Below are positions 12,415 through 23,225 of a stretch of DNA of 64,000 bases, piece after piece. This DNA comes from Micropterix aruncella (lineage: Eukaryota; Arthropoda; Insecta; Lepidoptera; Micropterigidae). Every line of letters begins with the position of its first letter. Position 1 is the first letter of the stretch. Made by a program: the position numbers and the translations under genes. The stretch covers positions 36,732,709 through 36,796,708 of the forward strand of contig OX155951.1 of the NCBI GenBank assembly GCA_944548615.1. Direction: 5' to 3'. The notes under the pieces were generated by a model. That model was not told the origin of the DNA, searched no databases, and worked only from the letters and a program-made list of their open reading frames with translations.

Positions 12415-12914
12415 ACTATAACCGTACGACTACTACTACCTGCTGTCATGTTAGAAGTGAGATTCCAAGGTCGTGACGTAATGAAATAACCTTATGTTTT
12501 AACATTGCAACACGGTAACTACCGTCACGCTAACACCGCTACGCGTCATGTTAATTCATTCGTATGGACCACAGTCCACATTATATACGTAATCCTTGTT
12601 GAAACATGCGTAATTCCGCATATTACATTGTTATATTTTTTTCAGTGCAATAGTTCCGAACGAACTCGTTGGCCCTAATTTGCATACATCCATTTATTTA
12701 CGAATGCGTGTTTTTGTGTATCGTGCTTCGTTATATTTTTATAAGTGTAGAGGAAATTACTAAAGTACTTGGTTCCATCTTGTTTGGCAAACCACCAATG
12801 AGTCAACCAATTAATGAGCTTAGTTATGTCAATCCATTCCACTCCCCTCTCTGTGCCTTCCAATCCCGAAATTCCGAAATGTTTTCCAATCCCGAAATCC
12901 CGGGATTTAATAGG

Positions 12915-13340
12915 GCGAGTTGCGTTCGGTGGGACGGCCCGGTCGCTTTGTGATCAATTCATATTTTATTGATGCAATATTAATGGACGGACAGACGTCA
13001 CTCACCGAGGATATTGCATGCGAGCGAGGATAATGAAGCCGCGGGGTGTTGTAGCGCTGAACTGCCGTTCACTCTCCAACCAACTTACAGGAACATGTAG
13101 GTAGAGGATGGCCCAGAAAAAACGTTTAAATTCAAAATCATATTTGACAATAGAAATGAGTTTGACAAAATCATATTTGACAAAATCATATTTGACAATA
13201 AAAACGTAAAAATCTAACTAGTGACAAAATAAATGAAAGGAAACTTGTCTGTTCGTGGTCGACCAAGAACATTTCTACGCTTGTTACCTATCCAATTCTT
13301 TCTTATCTACTTGTTGGTAGATCAAAGTTGTAATGTTTGT
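12915..13340. other. No gene seen
   Basis: Unclassified; a short local duplication of TTTGACAAAATCATA lies at about 13140-13200. Confidence 0.4.
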
Positions 13341-13806
13341 CATGCTGCATACAGGCTGACGAAAGGCAACATGCAATGTAAAATGAAATGAAAGAATTTG
13401 CCGTCCACATTGCAATGTATCATGCAATGTAACATACTTTGCAACAAATTATCATAGTGTGGACGCCCCGCGCGCGCAAACTGTGCATTTCATGCGCACG
13501 CTTCGAGCATTTCAAGTCGCGCGCGGAGCGATCCATGTTTTGTCGGTTTTTCGGTCGAACACAAAGGGGCGCGCAGTGTGCTCAGAGCGCCAGTGTGGAC
13601 GGGTTGGGTCGACGCGCGCGCGAACACGAACTGAAACAGGTATGGACACCGCGTGTCTTCAGCAGACTTACGACGTTCGCGCGCACTCCGGAAACAGGTG
13701 CGAGTAGGTATATGTTCGGTTCGTGCGCGCGCTGCGTCCAAACTGATGAAATGCTCCTTTCATGTGACATTGCATGTTACCTTTCGGCAGTCTGTACGCA
13801 GCATAA
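13341..13806. mobile_element. GC-rich inverted-repeat element (MITE-like)
   Basis: The left end ATGCTGCATACAGGCTGACG, followed by AAAGGCAACATGCAATGT, matches the reverse complement of the right end (ATGCTGCGTACAGACTGCCG, then AAAGGTAACATGCAATGT). The terminal inverted repeats are at least 40 bp. The core is unusually GC-rich and full of GCGCGC words compared with its AT-rich surroundings. Open frames here lie on both strands and come from base composition. I could not settle the target duplication. Superfamily unknown. Confidence 0.7.
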
Positions 13807-14374
13807 TGTTTCCCCTGTAATGTTTCCTATAGCGCAGAGGCGGCTCTTTATACACCTACTAAACTGCAACAATCAATAAAGCAGTGTTTCTGGAATAAAA
13901 CATGTTTATTAGTGGATCTTAAAAACTAATGATCAGTGAAAAATTATTCCATCGAAATATTTTGTCGATTGACGTCCTCTTATTTATTTATTTATTTACG
14001 AAATAATTACTATGAAACATTGATTTTGCTTACAGAAATAAGTGAATCCGTATGGTAAAACCTTAACCTTATGCTTATTTGATTCTGTCACCCAACTGGG
14101 ATAAGCCCGTTTTAGGGTGGACAGGGCCCTAATATTATAATAAATTATTCGAAAGTTTTATTAAAATGCTCATAAAAATAAATTGCCTTATCTAAAAAGA
14201 GGTCCTCACCTCAAAAATAAACAAAAATTTCAATTCAATTATAAAATCGGCATTAAATGGAACATAACATTCCGTTAAATAGAGTATGATCATTAGAATA
14301 GACTTGCAGCCGAAATAAAGTAATAACAAAGAAAAGAAAGAAAAAGTAATTAGAAAATTTAAAAGAGTCATTAA
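13807..14374. other. No gene seen
   Basis: AT-rich; a short (TTTA)n run lies at 13980-13997. No coding signal. Confidence 0.4.
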
Positions 14375-15163
14375 TCTATACTAATATTATAAGGAGGTAA
14401 ATTTTATGAGGTTGTAGGAAGTAATCTCTGGATCTACTAAACCGATTTTAAAAATTGTTTAACCAATAGAAAACCACGTTATTTGTGAGTGTCATAGGCT
14501 ATATATATTTCCGAAAAATAAAAAGACTTTTTCGTGGTAGTCGGATTTGCAAAGTAAGTCGGAGAATAAGCGGTCGAACGAAAACGTTTCTAACTAACGC
14601 TGCCTTAACGATGAGAGATATATGATTAAGTTCTAGAGAAAAGTTGTAGAGCTTAAAAATGCCTACAAAAAAGTCAGCGACAGTATATGTCTAATATAAT
14701 TTAAATCCTTAGGTCATGTTTATTGGTCATATTATCAACAATTATGAATTCTTATCAAAATAAGTAAATGTATCGTCTCAAGTGTTTAAAACAAAAGACT
14801 TTTCCCTTTTACTGCATAAATAGTTAAAGAGATAATATGCTCACAAATAAGACACTCACAAGAAGACACTCACAAATAAGTAAATTTATCGTCTCAAGTG
14901 TTTAAAACAAAAGACTTTTCCCTTTTACTGCATAAATAGTTAAAGATATAATACGCTCACAAATAAGACACTCACAAGAAGACACTCACAAATAACGGTA
15001 TTATAGTTAAATTGGCATGCAAATACATATGCAGTAAAAATATAACCCTTCTTTTGGCAGTCAGGAAATAAATCATAGCACTCAGTACTAACCGAATCAC
15101 ACTCATAATTTCATCACAGGTAAAGAGATTTACCGCCCAACGAAGTGGGCACGGGTCAGCTAG
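14375..15163 (+). mobile_element. Non-autonomous Helitron, 789 bp
   Basis: It starts TCTATACTAATATTATAAGG and ends GGGCACGGGTCAGCTAG, with a hairpin just inside the 3' end (GCCCAACGAAGTGGGC). It is flanked by A and T without target duplication. These are canonical Helitron ends for Lepidoptera. Inside are a 116-bp tandem duplication and, near 15045-15065, a word (CTTCTTTTGGCAGTCAGG) like the inverted terminus of the GACTGCC repeat family, so the Helitron may have captured part of that element. No Rep-helicase coding sequence. Confidence 0.8.
14761..14992. repeat. 116-bp tandem duplication inside the Helitron
   Basis: Two adjacent copies (14761-14876 and 14877-14992) share blocks such as TATCGTCTCAAGTGTTTAAA and AGACTTTTCCCTTTTACTGC with a few substitutions. 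Each copy itself ends in a short repeat of GACACTCACAA. Confidence 0.85.
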
Positions 15164-15410
15164 TATTAAATATAATTTGATATATGATATAGTATTGGCT
15201 TGACATTTGTAAATTATGTAAATTATTTGAAAAGTCAATATATTTTTTTAATATTTTCTGTTTCCTCTATACTATTTATTTTCAAATTGGTAATGGCAAC
15301 TCTAACTGCACCGATACTTTAAAGGCTTTATAAAGACACCTGCCTACAATTAACAGGCCTTGACTTTATTTTTGTATTTTTACTTTTTCTTTTACTTAGT
15401 TCCTAAAATA

Positions 15411-15737
15411 CAGCGTGAGTTTTTAATTAAAGACACCCTTGATGTGGGTGAATCAGTACGAGCAAATACGCACCTTTTGACAACAAATTGTTGAATCAAA
15501 TAATAAAATAAAATTACTTTAAAAATTACATTTTATTCCAAATGATTTACATCAGTTTGAGAATCAACCAGCTGTTTTGTTTGACCTTGCTTATTTGCCG
15601 AGGTCGTTGAACTAGGCGGTACTGAATGACGTTCAATAACACAATAATCTGGATAACACAATAGTTGCTAACAGTTGCTTATTTGCTCGTACTGATTCAC
15701 CCATTTCAAGGGTGTCACTAATTAAAAACTCACGCTG
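15411..15737. mobile_element. TA-flanked MITE, copy 1
   Basis: The ends are CAGCGTGAGTTTTTAATTA and its reverse complement. Inverted similarity continues inward through GACACCCTTG, GGGTGAATCAGTACGAGCAA. TA dinucleotides flank it at 15409-15410 and 15738-15739, which fits a Tc1/mariner-type insertion. It is 327 bp with no coding capacity. A more decayed relative lies at 59490-59820. Confidence 0.75.
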
Positions 15738-16572
15738 TATACCACTTTTTCCGATCAGAAGTTTAGGCAGACGAGCGGCTCGTGCTCTTTAGTACGTAAA
15801 ACATAGTCCTTGCCTATCGCGTCTTAAGGGAAAACGCGATCAACTAAGAAAAATAGAATATAGTATAATGACTTAACTGTTAATGGTTTAATCTTGATCA
15901 ATAAAAACCGTAAAGATCATTTACTAAAAAAGCTATTTTTTTCCATATTTTTTTCAAATGGACAGATATTTCAGTCCACTAAATATTACAGAGAAACTAA
16001 GATTCCATTAAGTTTGGTCATAGTGCTTATATCAACATAAATATAACTATTGAATATGTCACAATAATATACCTGATGTGTATATTATGCTGTAACAAAA
16101 ACAAAACTTGAACTCTTTCTCTCGCCAGCATTTTAAATGCTAACTGCTTTTTCGGAACCGGAATTACGGGCGTAGTAAATAAACACACGCACTCGATTGC
16201 ATTCATAACAGATTTCGTAATATTTATCTTAATAAGTAACATACAATTTCGTAAAAACTGAATTCGTTCGATAAAGTCAGTTATCGCAATTATTTATATA
16301 CCAAAACAGAAATAAGCATACATTACCCAATTTCCGATTAAAAAAGGACGGAATCTCATTTATGGGATAATAGACGTTTACTTTTCTACTAAATAAAATC
16401 TCAGAAAATTTTAGAGTTGAAAGTTAAACAATTTAGGCATATTATAAATAGGATAGAAACGAATTTACCGCGTGAAGTTTGTAGCACCCGACGTTTCGGC
16501 GACGTTGCAGCCGCCGTTGTCTAGGGTAGACTGTCTACCTTAGACAGTCAAATCAACAATGATTTAAAAAAA
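15738..16572. other. AT-rich DNA with a Penelope-type end fragment at 16463-16548
   Basis: No gene. At 16463-16548 the words ACCGCGTGAAGTTTGTAGCA, CCCGACGTTTCGGCGACGTT and GTTGTCTAGGGTAGACTG match the block that brackets the Penelope-like fragment at 39808-40382. It is therefore probably an isolated end of that retroelement family. Confidence 0.45.
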
Positions 16573-17466
16573 ATGTGGAGCTAATGGGCCCTTGCTGAGT
16601 TGGCTACGAAGACCTATTCGTTCAGGGTTTGACACACTTATGGGTCACACCCATCCGGGGGCCTCCACGCATGAAGTTCGAGCCCGGGTAGGACTCTGGC
16701 CTTGAGGCTAGTTTCCCTTAGGAGTCAATCTTTTGGCGCTCCTGAACGGTCTGCGCACCGTGCGGCGTAAGCCAATCGATTGTGCATTCTAACTTAACAA
16801 CTTGCGGTGTCAACTACAACGGGCGAGCCCGTCACCACAGGACGTTTTAACGATTTTCTCGTTCTGTCGCCCTGCAGTGAACGTAGAAGACTTTGGACAG
16901 AAACAAATCCAACGTCCAGCTACGTCACAACCCGCAAGAAGCCAACGCCTTACCGCGAGATAGCCAGTGTTACCTGGCGGGCCGACCCTCGCGCCCTTGC
17001 TTCCAATTGTGACCAGATTTCTCCGGTCTCTCGATTGGTTCCGAGTTCGAGGTCGCTTGCGCGGTCCTCTCCCTTACGAAGCGGTGAAACGGAGTGCACC
17101 GAATCTATCGCGGACCAAGGCGTCCTTTGCCCGACTCTGAACCGGGATCGGATGGCCAATGGTCATTTCAAGAGCAGTCGCCGTAAGGTAGACAACCACC
17201 CCCGCTCTGTAGGAAACAATACAGTTCCCAGACTCCCCCGACTGTTAGTCGGAGAGCACAATCGATTGGCTTGCGTCGCACGGTGTGCAGACCGTCCAGG
17301 GGCGCCAGAGGTTTGATTCCCAGAGGAGACTGGTTGACCCAGTGTCCTACCCAGGATTCGCACCCCATGCGGGGAGGCCGTCGGATGGGTGATGACCCGT
17401 GAGTGTGACCGACCCTGAACACATGGGTCATCGTGGCCACCTCATCATGGGCCCGTTAGCCCCCTC
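16573..17466. repeat. Inverted-repeat element (target of the R1-type array), left part
   Basis: Segment 16575-16795 and segment 17245-17465 are reverse complements of each other with moderate divergence (for example CCGTGCGGCGTAAGCCAATC against CCGTGCGACGCAAGCCAATC, and GTTCAGGGT...GGGTCA blocks). They enclose a core at 16800-17240 that occurs in the opposite orientation at 26425-26830. The R1-type elements inserted at its right edge. This could be a DNA transposon with about 215-bp terminal inverted repeats or part of a larger inverted array. No transposase reading frame was found. Confidence 0.6.
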
Positions 17467-17689
17467 TAACTTAACAGTTAAGAGTGTCAAGGCGATAGGT
17501 GAGGGCAGCAAACCCCGCCCACCGCCCGGGCAGTTATAACGACGAGGGTCGTCTTGTCTGCCCGGGATGTCGTGCTACGACAACCCTGCACGTACCAGAA
17601 GGGTAGAACGCGCAGGGGGTGAAATAGGGTAAACCACCCCCCCGTACCGCCCCGAGAACCCATTTATTTAAAATAAAAGATATTTACAA

Positions 17690-17796
17690 AGTAAAAATTT
17701 ACAACAATAATAGGTAGACGCTCCGAGCCGATCTCAGGGACTCCCGAAGTACCTCCACACGCTCAGGGGGAAGAGAACCCCTGCGGACTTCCCCCA
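17690..17796 (-). pseudogene. R1 no. 1 ORF2, short segment beyond the MULE
   Basis: If the MULE and one copy of its 9-bp duplication are conceptually removed, the ORF2 frame continues from RQAYRR into MGEVRRGSLPPERVEVLRES and LRSARSVY, then reaches a stop in low-complexity sequence at the start of the 3' untranslated region. The seamless frame shows that the MULE entered an open ORF2 and that the RT deletion is a separate event. Words of this type normally link the endonuclease to the RT domain in R1-clade proteins. Confidence 0.7.
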
Positions 17797-17805
17797 TGCG
17801 GCGGT

Positions 17806-20800
17806 GCGTATATGGAATATATACCTTCACACAACGCTCAAGACCTCAGAGACCGTGTTGCCGTCGGGTATGTTTTCCAATCCAGAAATCGAAAATTAAT
17901 TCATTAAAGCGTACCTCTACCTAACATTTGCGACGTCTCTGGCCGAGTTGACATCGGGTATACTTTCAGATTTAGTATTTCGCGCGTAGCTATTTTAAAA
18001 CATACCCGATCGCAACGACGCGGCGAGCGGCAACAATTCATTTTTTGTCACTTACTATTTTAATCGTTCTTTCCTTTTCACCCCGTTGGATGACGCAACA
18101 TTTTTGCATCATTGTGTCACCAAGTGCGCGTCAGTACGGTTTAAATTGTGAATGCAAATGTTTTTCATTAAAAAAACAGGAGATAAAGTGTATAGTAGGG
18201 TGTGAAGTATATTATAAAGTTACTATTTAGTTTGTGTTCCTATTAGTGGCAAACAGTGTATAAAATGATAGATAAAGCCAGTTTAGAGGGTTTTATAACT
18301 GAACATTGTGGACTTATCGAGAATCTGGATTTCGAATAGGAGGAAACTTACTGTATGACATTTCGACTGAAAGCTGATCAAAATGAAAAACAAGAACGAT
18401 ACGCTAATTTCATCAATAAGTTTGTTCAAAATTTTTTTAATTTTACGAGAACTAACTGGATAGTTCGAAAGTCATATCCTTCGTTGAAGCGCCTCTTGTT
18501 TCGAAAAATATATACATGTCAACATTCATCGTTCAATAAAAAATCTGTTAAGTCGCCTCGTGGACAAAACTGTAAGGCTAAAATAGGCTTTGTAATAAAA
18601 AAAGGCCACAGGGACACTATTTGAAACGACAAACTGTTATTGAAGGGGTATAATGTGTTAGTGACCATAGTTTTTGAACACTCTCATCGCGTTTACGTTG
18701 CAGAAGCTTTGAATTTACTAAAATGCAGCCAAGAAACCGAAGAAACCTTTAGGAAATATTTCGATAGCGGAATGACACCTTGCGCAGCAATAAATTACAA
18801 TGAATTGAGCATACTGGACTTGTTTGAAGATACTGCTGTAAATGGAATAGAGATGCTATCAAATTCTCAAATAAATCCCTCTGAAAATCATGTCTACTAC
18901 ATGTACAATAAATGGCGTTCTGAAAAATCGTTCCCCGAAATAATAGAACGGAAAATTGAGAGTTTCAATAACAAATGGTACTCGATACTGCTGAAACAGA
19001 ATCCCAGGATTATCGTCATAATTACCCCTATAATGAAACGGGTCTTTCTATCTACTGCATATGAGAATATGATATTTGTAGACACAACGTCATCGTGTGA
19101 CCAGACCGGTTCTGCGATTACTCTAGTTTTTACATCTCACAAAATTGGCGGTCTTCCATTGGCTTGTGCTATACATACTGAGCAAAATGAATCAAATTAC
19201 ACGATGGTATTTGCCGCTATTAAAGAAGCTGTAGAAAAGAATAACGTGGATAAAAAATTTGAGCCTGATATTGTTATGACGGACGATTCTACTGTAGAAC
19301 GAAATGCTTTGAGAACAATTTTTCCTAATGCTCGATTACTATTATGCGCATTCCATGTTTGCCAAGCCTTTTGGCGTTGGCTTTGCGTTGCAGATCACAA
19401 GGTTGACATAATAAAAAGACAATCAATCATGATACGATTTCGTAATATTCTTTTTGTAACTGATCCAGAAGAAGCAGTCAAATTGTATGCCGGATTAACA
19501 GGTGACGAGTATGTTAAGACGATGCCAGCTCTGTTAAATCATCTGAGTAACTTATGGAAACGGCGGCTTGAATGGTGCGTCTCTGATAGGTTGGATTTAC
19601 TTACGCGAGGAAACAACACCAACAACATAACAGAAGCATCTATACGCATTCTTAAAGACGTGATACTTCAGCGCTGTAAAGCGTTTAATGCTTGCGCATT
19701 GGTAGATTTCATTACGTCCATATTTGAAAATTATTTTCAGCGGCGCATTATTTTTACGCAAATACGCGAAAAACCAAGGATTCCATATATTCAATATTCG
19801 TGAAGACTGCTCGAAATATTAAAAATATTTCTAAAGTCAACGATAATGAGTATAGTGTGGAATCGGAGACCAGTCCAAATACTTTTTACACTATCAGAGC
19901 CGATTTAGCCGTTTGTGACTGCGATGCTGGAAAATGTGGAAGATTCTGCAAGCACCTATGTAGCATTGAGAAAAAATTTGGGGTAATATTTCCCAATTCT
20001 CCTCGGCTGTCTATTCATGATAGAATGTCACTAGCAAGAATTGCGACACGGGATGAGATCAATGAAAATTTCTATATAAATATGATGAACTTGGATCAAA
20101 CACCGAACAATGATTTGGATCCGATAGTTCCTCAGTGATCTTCCTCCAATACACAAGAGTCGATACAGGATGCGGCCAATTTTACGTCTTACTCACAACA
20201 GGTTGCTGTAGAATTTCCGCATCAATATAAAAATTCACTTGCAGAGTTTAAGACTGAAGTACAATGCTTCACACAGTTATTTGAAACGAACCCCACTGTC
20301 CACAATCTGCGAGCACTAGCAAAATTCACAAATATGATTAAAAAAATAAATACATCAGAGCAAGGACAAAACTTCATTTTACATCAGATGTACAAGGCGT
20401 GTACCAAGGAAAATTAAAGTGCAAAGCACAGCCCTGAGTAGACGTAAAGACAGGGGAATAGGAAAGACTAAGTCTAGAATTCAAGCTGGGCGGCCGTCTG
20501 ATACAGAACGCACAACTAAACGAAAGCATGGCTTGGGACAGAATATTAAAATGAATGTCCATAACGCGCGCTAAATTGTTTTTTGTAATTATTATTAACA
20601 CCAACTATTTTATGTAATAAATATTTTTATCCTCTTTTCTTGGGGTGTAATTTATCTCAATCCTAACATTTAAAATTAAACGTCCCTTTGTATGTCTGTC
20701 TCTTTAGTAGTAAGCGTAAAAAAAAGTGGAGAGACACTGAAATGGGTATACATTATAGTATAGCAAAATGGAGTGTCCTACATGAAAGTATACCCCAGAA

Positions 20801-20914
20801 AAATGTTGCGGTCGGGTATATTTTGAAATCCTTAACACAGGCGTATGCATTTTTATTGTATACCCGAACTCAACACTATAGAGCGTTGTGTGAAGGTATA
20901 TATTCCATATACGC
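17806..20914 (+). mobile_element. MULE (Mutator-like DNA transposon), complete ends, 3.1 kb
   Basis: Perfect 34-bp terminal inverted repeats lie at 17806-17839 and 20881-20914 (outer words GCGTATATGGAATATATACC and its complement). They are flanked by the identical 9-bp direct repeat TGCGGCGGT at 17797-17805 and 20915-20923. A 9-bp target duplication together with the SWIM-containing transposase inside identifies the Mutator/MULE superfamily. The element sits in the R1 endonuclease-RT linker. Its ends are perfect but its transposase is broken, so it could move only with help from another copy. Confidence 0.92.
18265..20573 (+). pseudogene. MULE transposase, decayed
   Basis: The frame starts at ATG 18265 (MIDKASLEGFITEHCGLIEN) and is cut by a TAG at 18337-18339 and a TGA at 18622-18624. 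Segment 18355-18624 plus the start of the next piece gives a FLYWCH/FAR1-like zinc-binding region (YTCQHSS...NCKAKIGFV...HSH). Segment 18640-19803 is the catalytic domain: D in MIFVDTTSSCDQ, D in IVMTDDST, the CAFHVCQAFWRWL motif, and E in NNITEASIRILKD. A frameshift near 19800 then leads into a SWIM zinc finger (CDCDAGKCGRFCKHL). A stop at 20136-20138 precedes a further in-frame tail to about 20416, and another frame carries a final segment (SRIQAGRPSDTERTTKRKH) to 20573. Catalytic residues are kept, but at least three stops and two frameshifts inactivate it. Confidence 0.88.
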
Positions 20915-20923
20915 TGCGGCGGT

Positions 20924-21889
20924 ACGCTTGCCGGAAGCACCTGCGAAGGTCGGATATTTCCGGAGACCACCACGGGGCCGTAAAGCCGCCGAAGGGCCTC
21001 CTCCGACCGAGGACCAACTCGCAGGCCGAGGCAACTGCCTCATGAAGTGCAACACTAAGTGCCTCGGCCGAATTGGAGTGAGGGGACGGGAACCGGGAGA
21101 GCCTCTCACAGAGGGACTCCCCAAAACGGTCCCAGTCCACATCCGAGGTGCGGTACGCCCATTCTGAGGGGGACGGGGGATTCACACGGCGGCCAATGTC
21201 GAAGGTCACTAGTCTATGGTCTGAGGAAGACGACGATTCGTGGACGGTCCAGTTCATCATCTCCCGGGCGAAACCAGGGGAGCACAGCGTCAAATCCACA
21301 TTGCTGGACCCGCCGGGGCCACAGAAGGTCCGGGGCTGCCCGGGGGAGTTGACAATATGCAACCCGTAGGTCGCTATCAGCTCCTCGACAGCCTCGACTC
21401 TTCCCTTCGCGACCCTGTCCAGGCGGTCCAGGTTGCCGTCGTCGTGCCAGGACGGGGAGCGGGCATTAAAATCGCCCGCTACCACTACCGGCCGACCCCG
21501 AAGAGCGTCAAGGGCCGCGGCGAGTTCAGCAATGTAGGCGTCCACAGCCTCGCCAAACTGGAAGTAGACGCTGATGAAGTAGCAGTCCACATCGTTGATA
21601 ACTATGGACGCGCAGGCGAGGTGCTCACCGGAGAGCCGATCCAGGAACAGGAAGGCGGGAGAGACAAACTCACCGCGATCCCTGCCATGGGTCGGTGCCC
21701 CTTCTCGAGCACAACGCACTGCCCGTCTATACCCCGGGTTTTACCGAGGAACGTGAACTGCTCCTGCATAAACGCCACTCCAATACCCATCGTCTCAAGC
21801 GTGCGACCGAATTCGGCCGTTACAGCCCGGCTTCTCTGCAGATTCAGTTGCGCGCAACTTATCATTAGTTGGGGACTATGCCCCGCCAT
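20924..21889 (-). pseudogene. R1 no. 1 ORF2: apurinic-type endonuclease domain
   Basis: The start ATG at 21889 overlaps the end of ORF1, as is common in R1-clade elements. The first part reads LMISCAQLNLQRSRAVTAEF. A frameshift at about 21660-21700 is followed by GEFVSPAFLFLDRL, VVVAGDFNARSPSWHDDGN, SSNVDLTLCSPGFA and SSDHRLVTFD. These are the Asp/Asn and Ser-Asp-His motifs of the exonuclease III-like endonuclease that nicks the target. The frame then ends in TAPWWSPEISDLRRCFRQAY at the MULE. One frameshift, one transposon insertion and loss of the RT domain make it non-functional as an autonomous protein. Confidence 0.85.
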
Positions 21890-23225
21890 AGTTCGTGGTG
21901 GCTATCTCCCTGTCCACCGCGCGCTGATAGGCCGGACAGCCCGACGAGCCCGTCACGTGAGCTGCTTCCTTTCGCAGACCCGAGCATGTGGCACACTTGG
22001 GGGGTGCCTCCTTAGCAGGGCAAGCCGACCTCTCGTGTCCCTTGCTGGCGCAATGTCCGCAGACTACCTCCTGCGAGCACTTCCCCTGGGTGTGCCCGAA
22101 ATTGTGGCAGCGGAAACACCTTACCGCCCCGATGTAGTCACGCACTCTGCAAGAGTCTCAGTCCAGGAACACTCTCCCCTCCGCCACAAGCACCGCTCGC
22201 ACCGCCGGGTGCACGATCCAAACACTTTGGACGACAGGGCCGTCCCTCTGGCCGAACGCGAACGACCGGCGGGTCGAGCCTAGCGCAGTTGTCTTATCCA
22301 CCGAGCAGCGGCCCTCGAGGTTCTGCGACCAAATAAGCTCCTTTATCTCTCCTTCCTTTAGGTCCCGCGGAATGTCGTGGATTACAATCCGCGGAAATCG
22401 ACCCTGCGGTTCGACGGCCCTCAGCCCCGCACCGCGAAGTTTCTCGCCCGCGGCCTTCACTCTTTCCAGACCCCCAGGAGTAGAGGTCTGGACCAGCACG
22501 CCGGCCCGAGCAACCTTCCTCACGGTGACCGGCCGGAAACCGTCGGCCGCAGGGTCAAGTGCCTTTAAAAGAGCCGCTTTGGTCGCCTCCGAGGTGGCTG
22601 CGGCATCCTCAATCGCGGGGTAGATAAGGACCGAGGGCCTCTTTGGAGGCACCTCCCTGGTCCGATTCCCCGCGACCTGAAAGTGGATACCCCTCTTAAG
22701 GGCATCCCCATAAGAGGGCGAGGACGAGCTCGGGGTGGAAGCCAGCGAGGGGGCTGGTCTTGCCACCAGTTCCCTCACCGAGGCCTCCATCGATCTCATC
22801 CCCCCCAGGATCTCATCTGCGATCCCGAGCCGCCCGTGGGCGGCAGCGAGATCGCAGGCAAGCCTGGACACCAGGCCCAGGATGCACGCTGTCTCCCCGG
22901 CCAACCTCATCTTCTGATCCGCCGTTAGGCGGCAGCGGGTCGGGGTATCCCCCTCGCAGGTGATGGCCGCCATACGGGCCAACGCGTCCTCCACCCCACT
23001 TACCGCCAACTTAGCCTCGCTAGCAGGTGGCGGAGTAGACACAGCCACCGCGGGCGCGCGGGAACCAACAGCTCTGGTAGAAGGGGGGGCGGTGGCCCTC
23101 GCCCCCACGCCCGCAGTGTCAGTGTCCGTCTCCCTCTCGCCGTCCTCGTCGCTGCACTCCATATTCGCTCTTTTGGCCTTCGGAGGGGTTTTCTTTTTTA
23201 ATCTTCGCTTCGCTCGAGTCATCAT
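21876..23225 (-). pseudogene. R1 no. 1 ORF1 (gag-like, three zinc knuckles), one premature stop
   Basis: The ATG at 23225 opens a basic N-terminus (KRRLKKKTPPKAKR), an Ala/Ser/Pro-rich middle and a conserved region (RFPRIVIHDIPRDLKEGEIK). The frame meets a TGA at 22158-22160 (VFLD*DSCRVRDYIGAVRCF) at a point where relatives usually carry Trp, so a single TGG-to-TGA change is likely. It continues in the same frame with CFRCHNFGHTQGKC, CGHCASKGHERSAC and a third CATC...H...C knuckle, and ends at about 21876. ORF1 proteins of this type bind element RNA and direct it to the target. The rest of the frame is uninterrupted for about 440 codons. Confidence 0.85.

Larger units (their letters stand above)
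11430..12912. mobile_element. Possible transposon with AATCCCGGGAT inverted ends (tentative)
   Basis: The left block reads CCAATCCCGGGATCCCGCGA. The right block at 12862-12912, read on the minus strand, is AATCCCGGGATTTCGGGATT GG, so the two form an inverted pair about 1.5 kb apart. Between them lie an exon-like remnant (11757-11944) and a younger hAT-type MITE (12163-12414). No transposase is identified, and the ends are repetitive words, so this could be coincidence. Confidence 0.3.

Noticed and set aside
13439..13879. Overlapping open frames on both strands in the GC-rich block
   Set aside because: They lie inside the inverted-repeat element and arise from its GC-rich composition.
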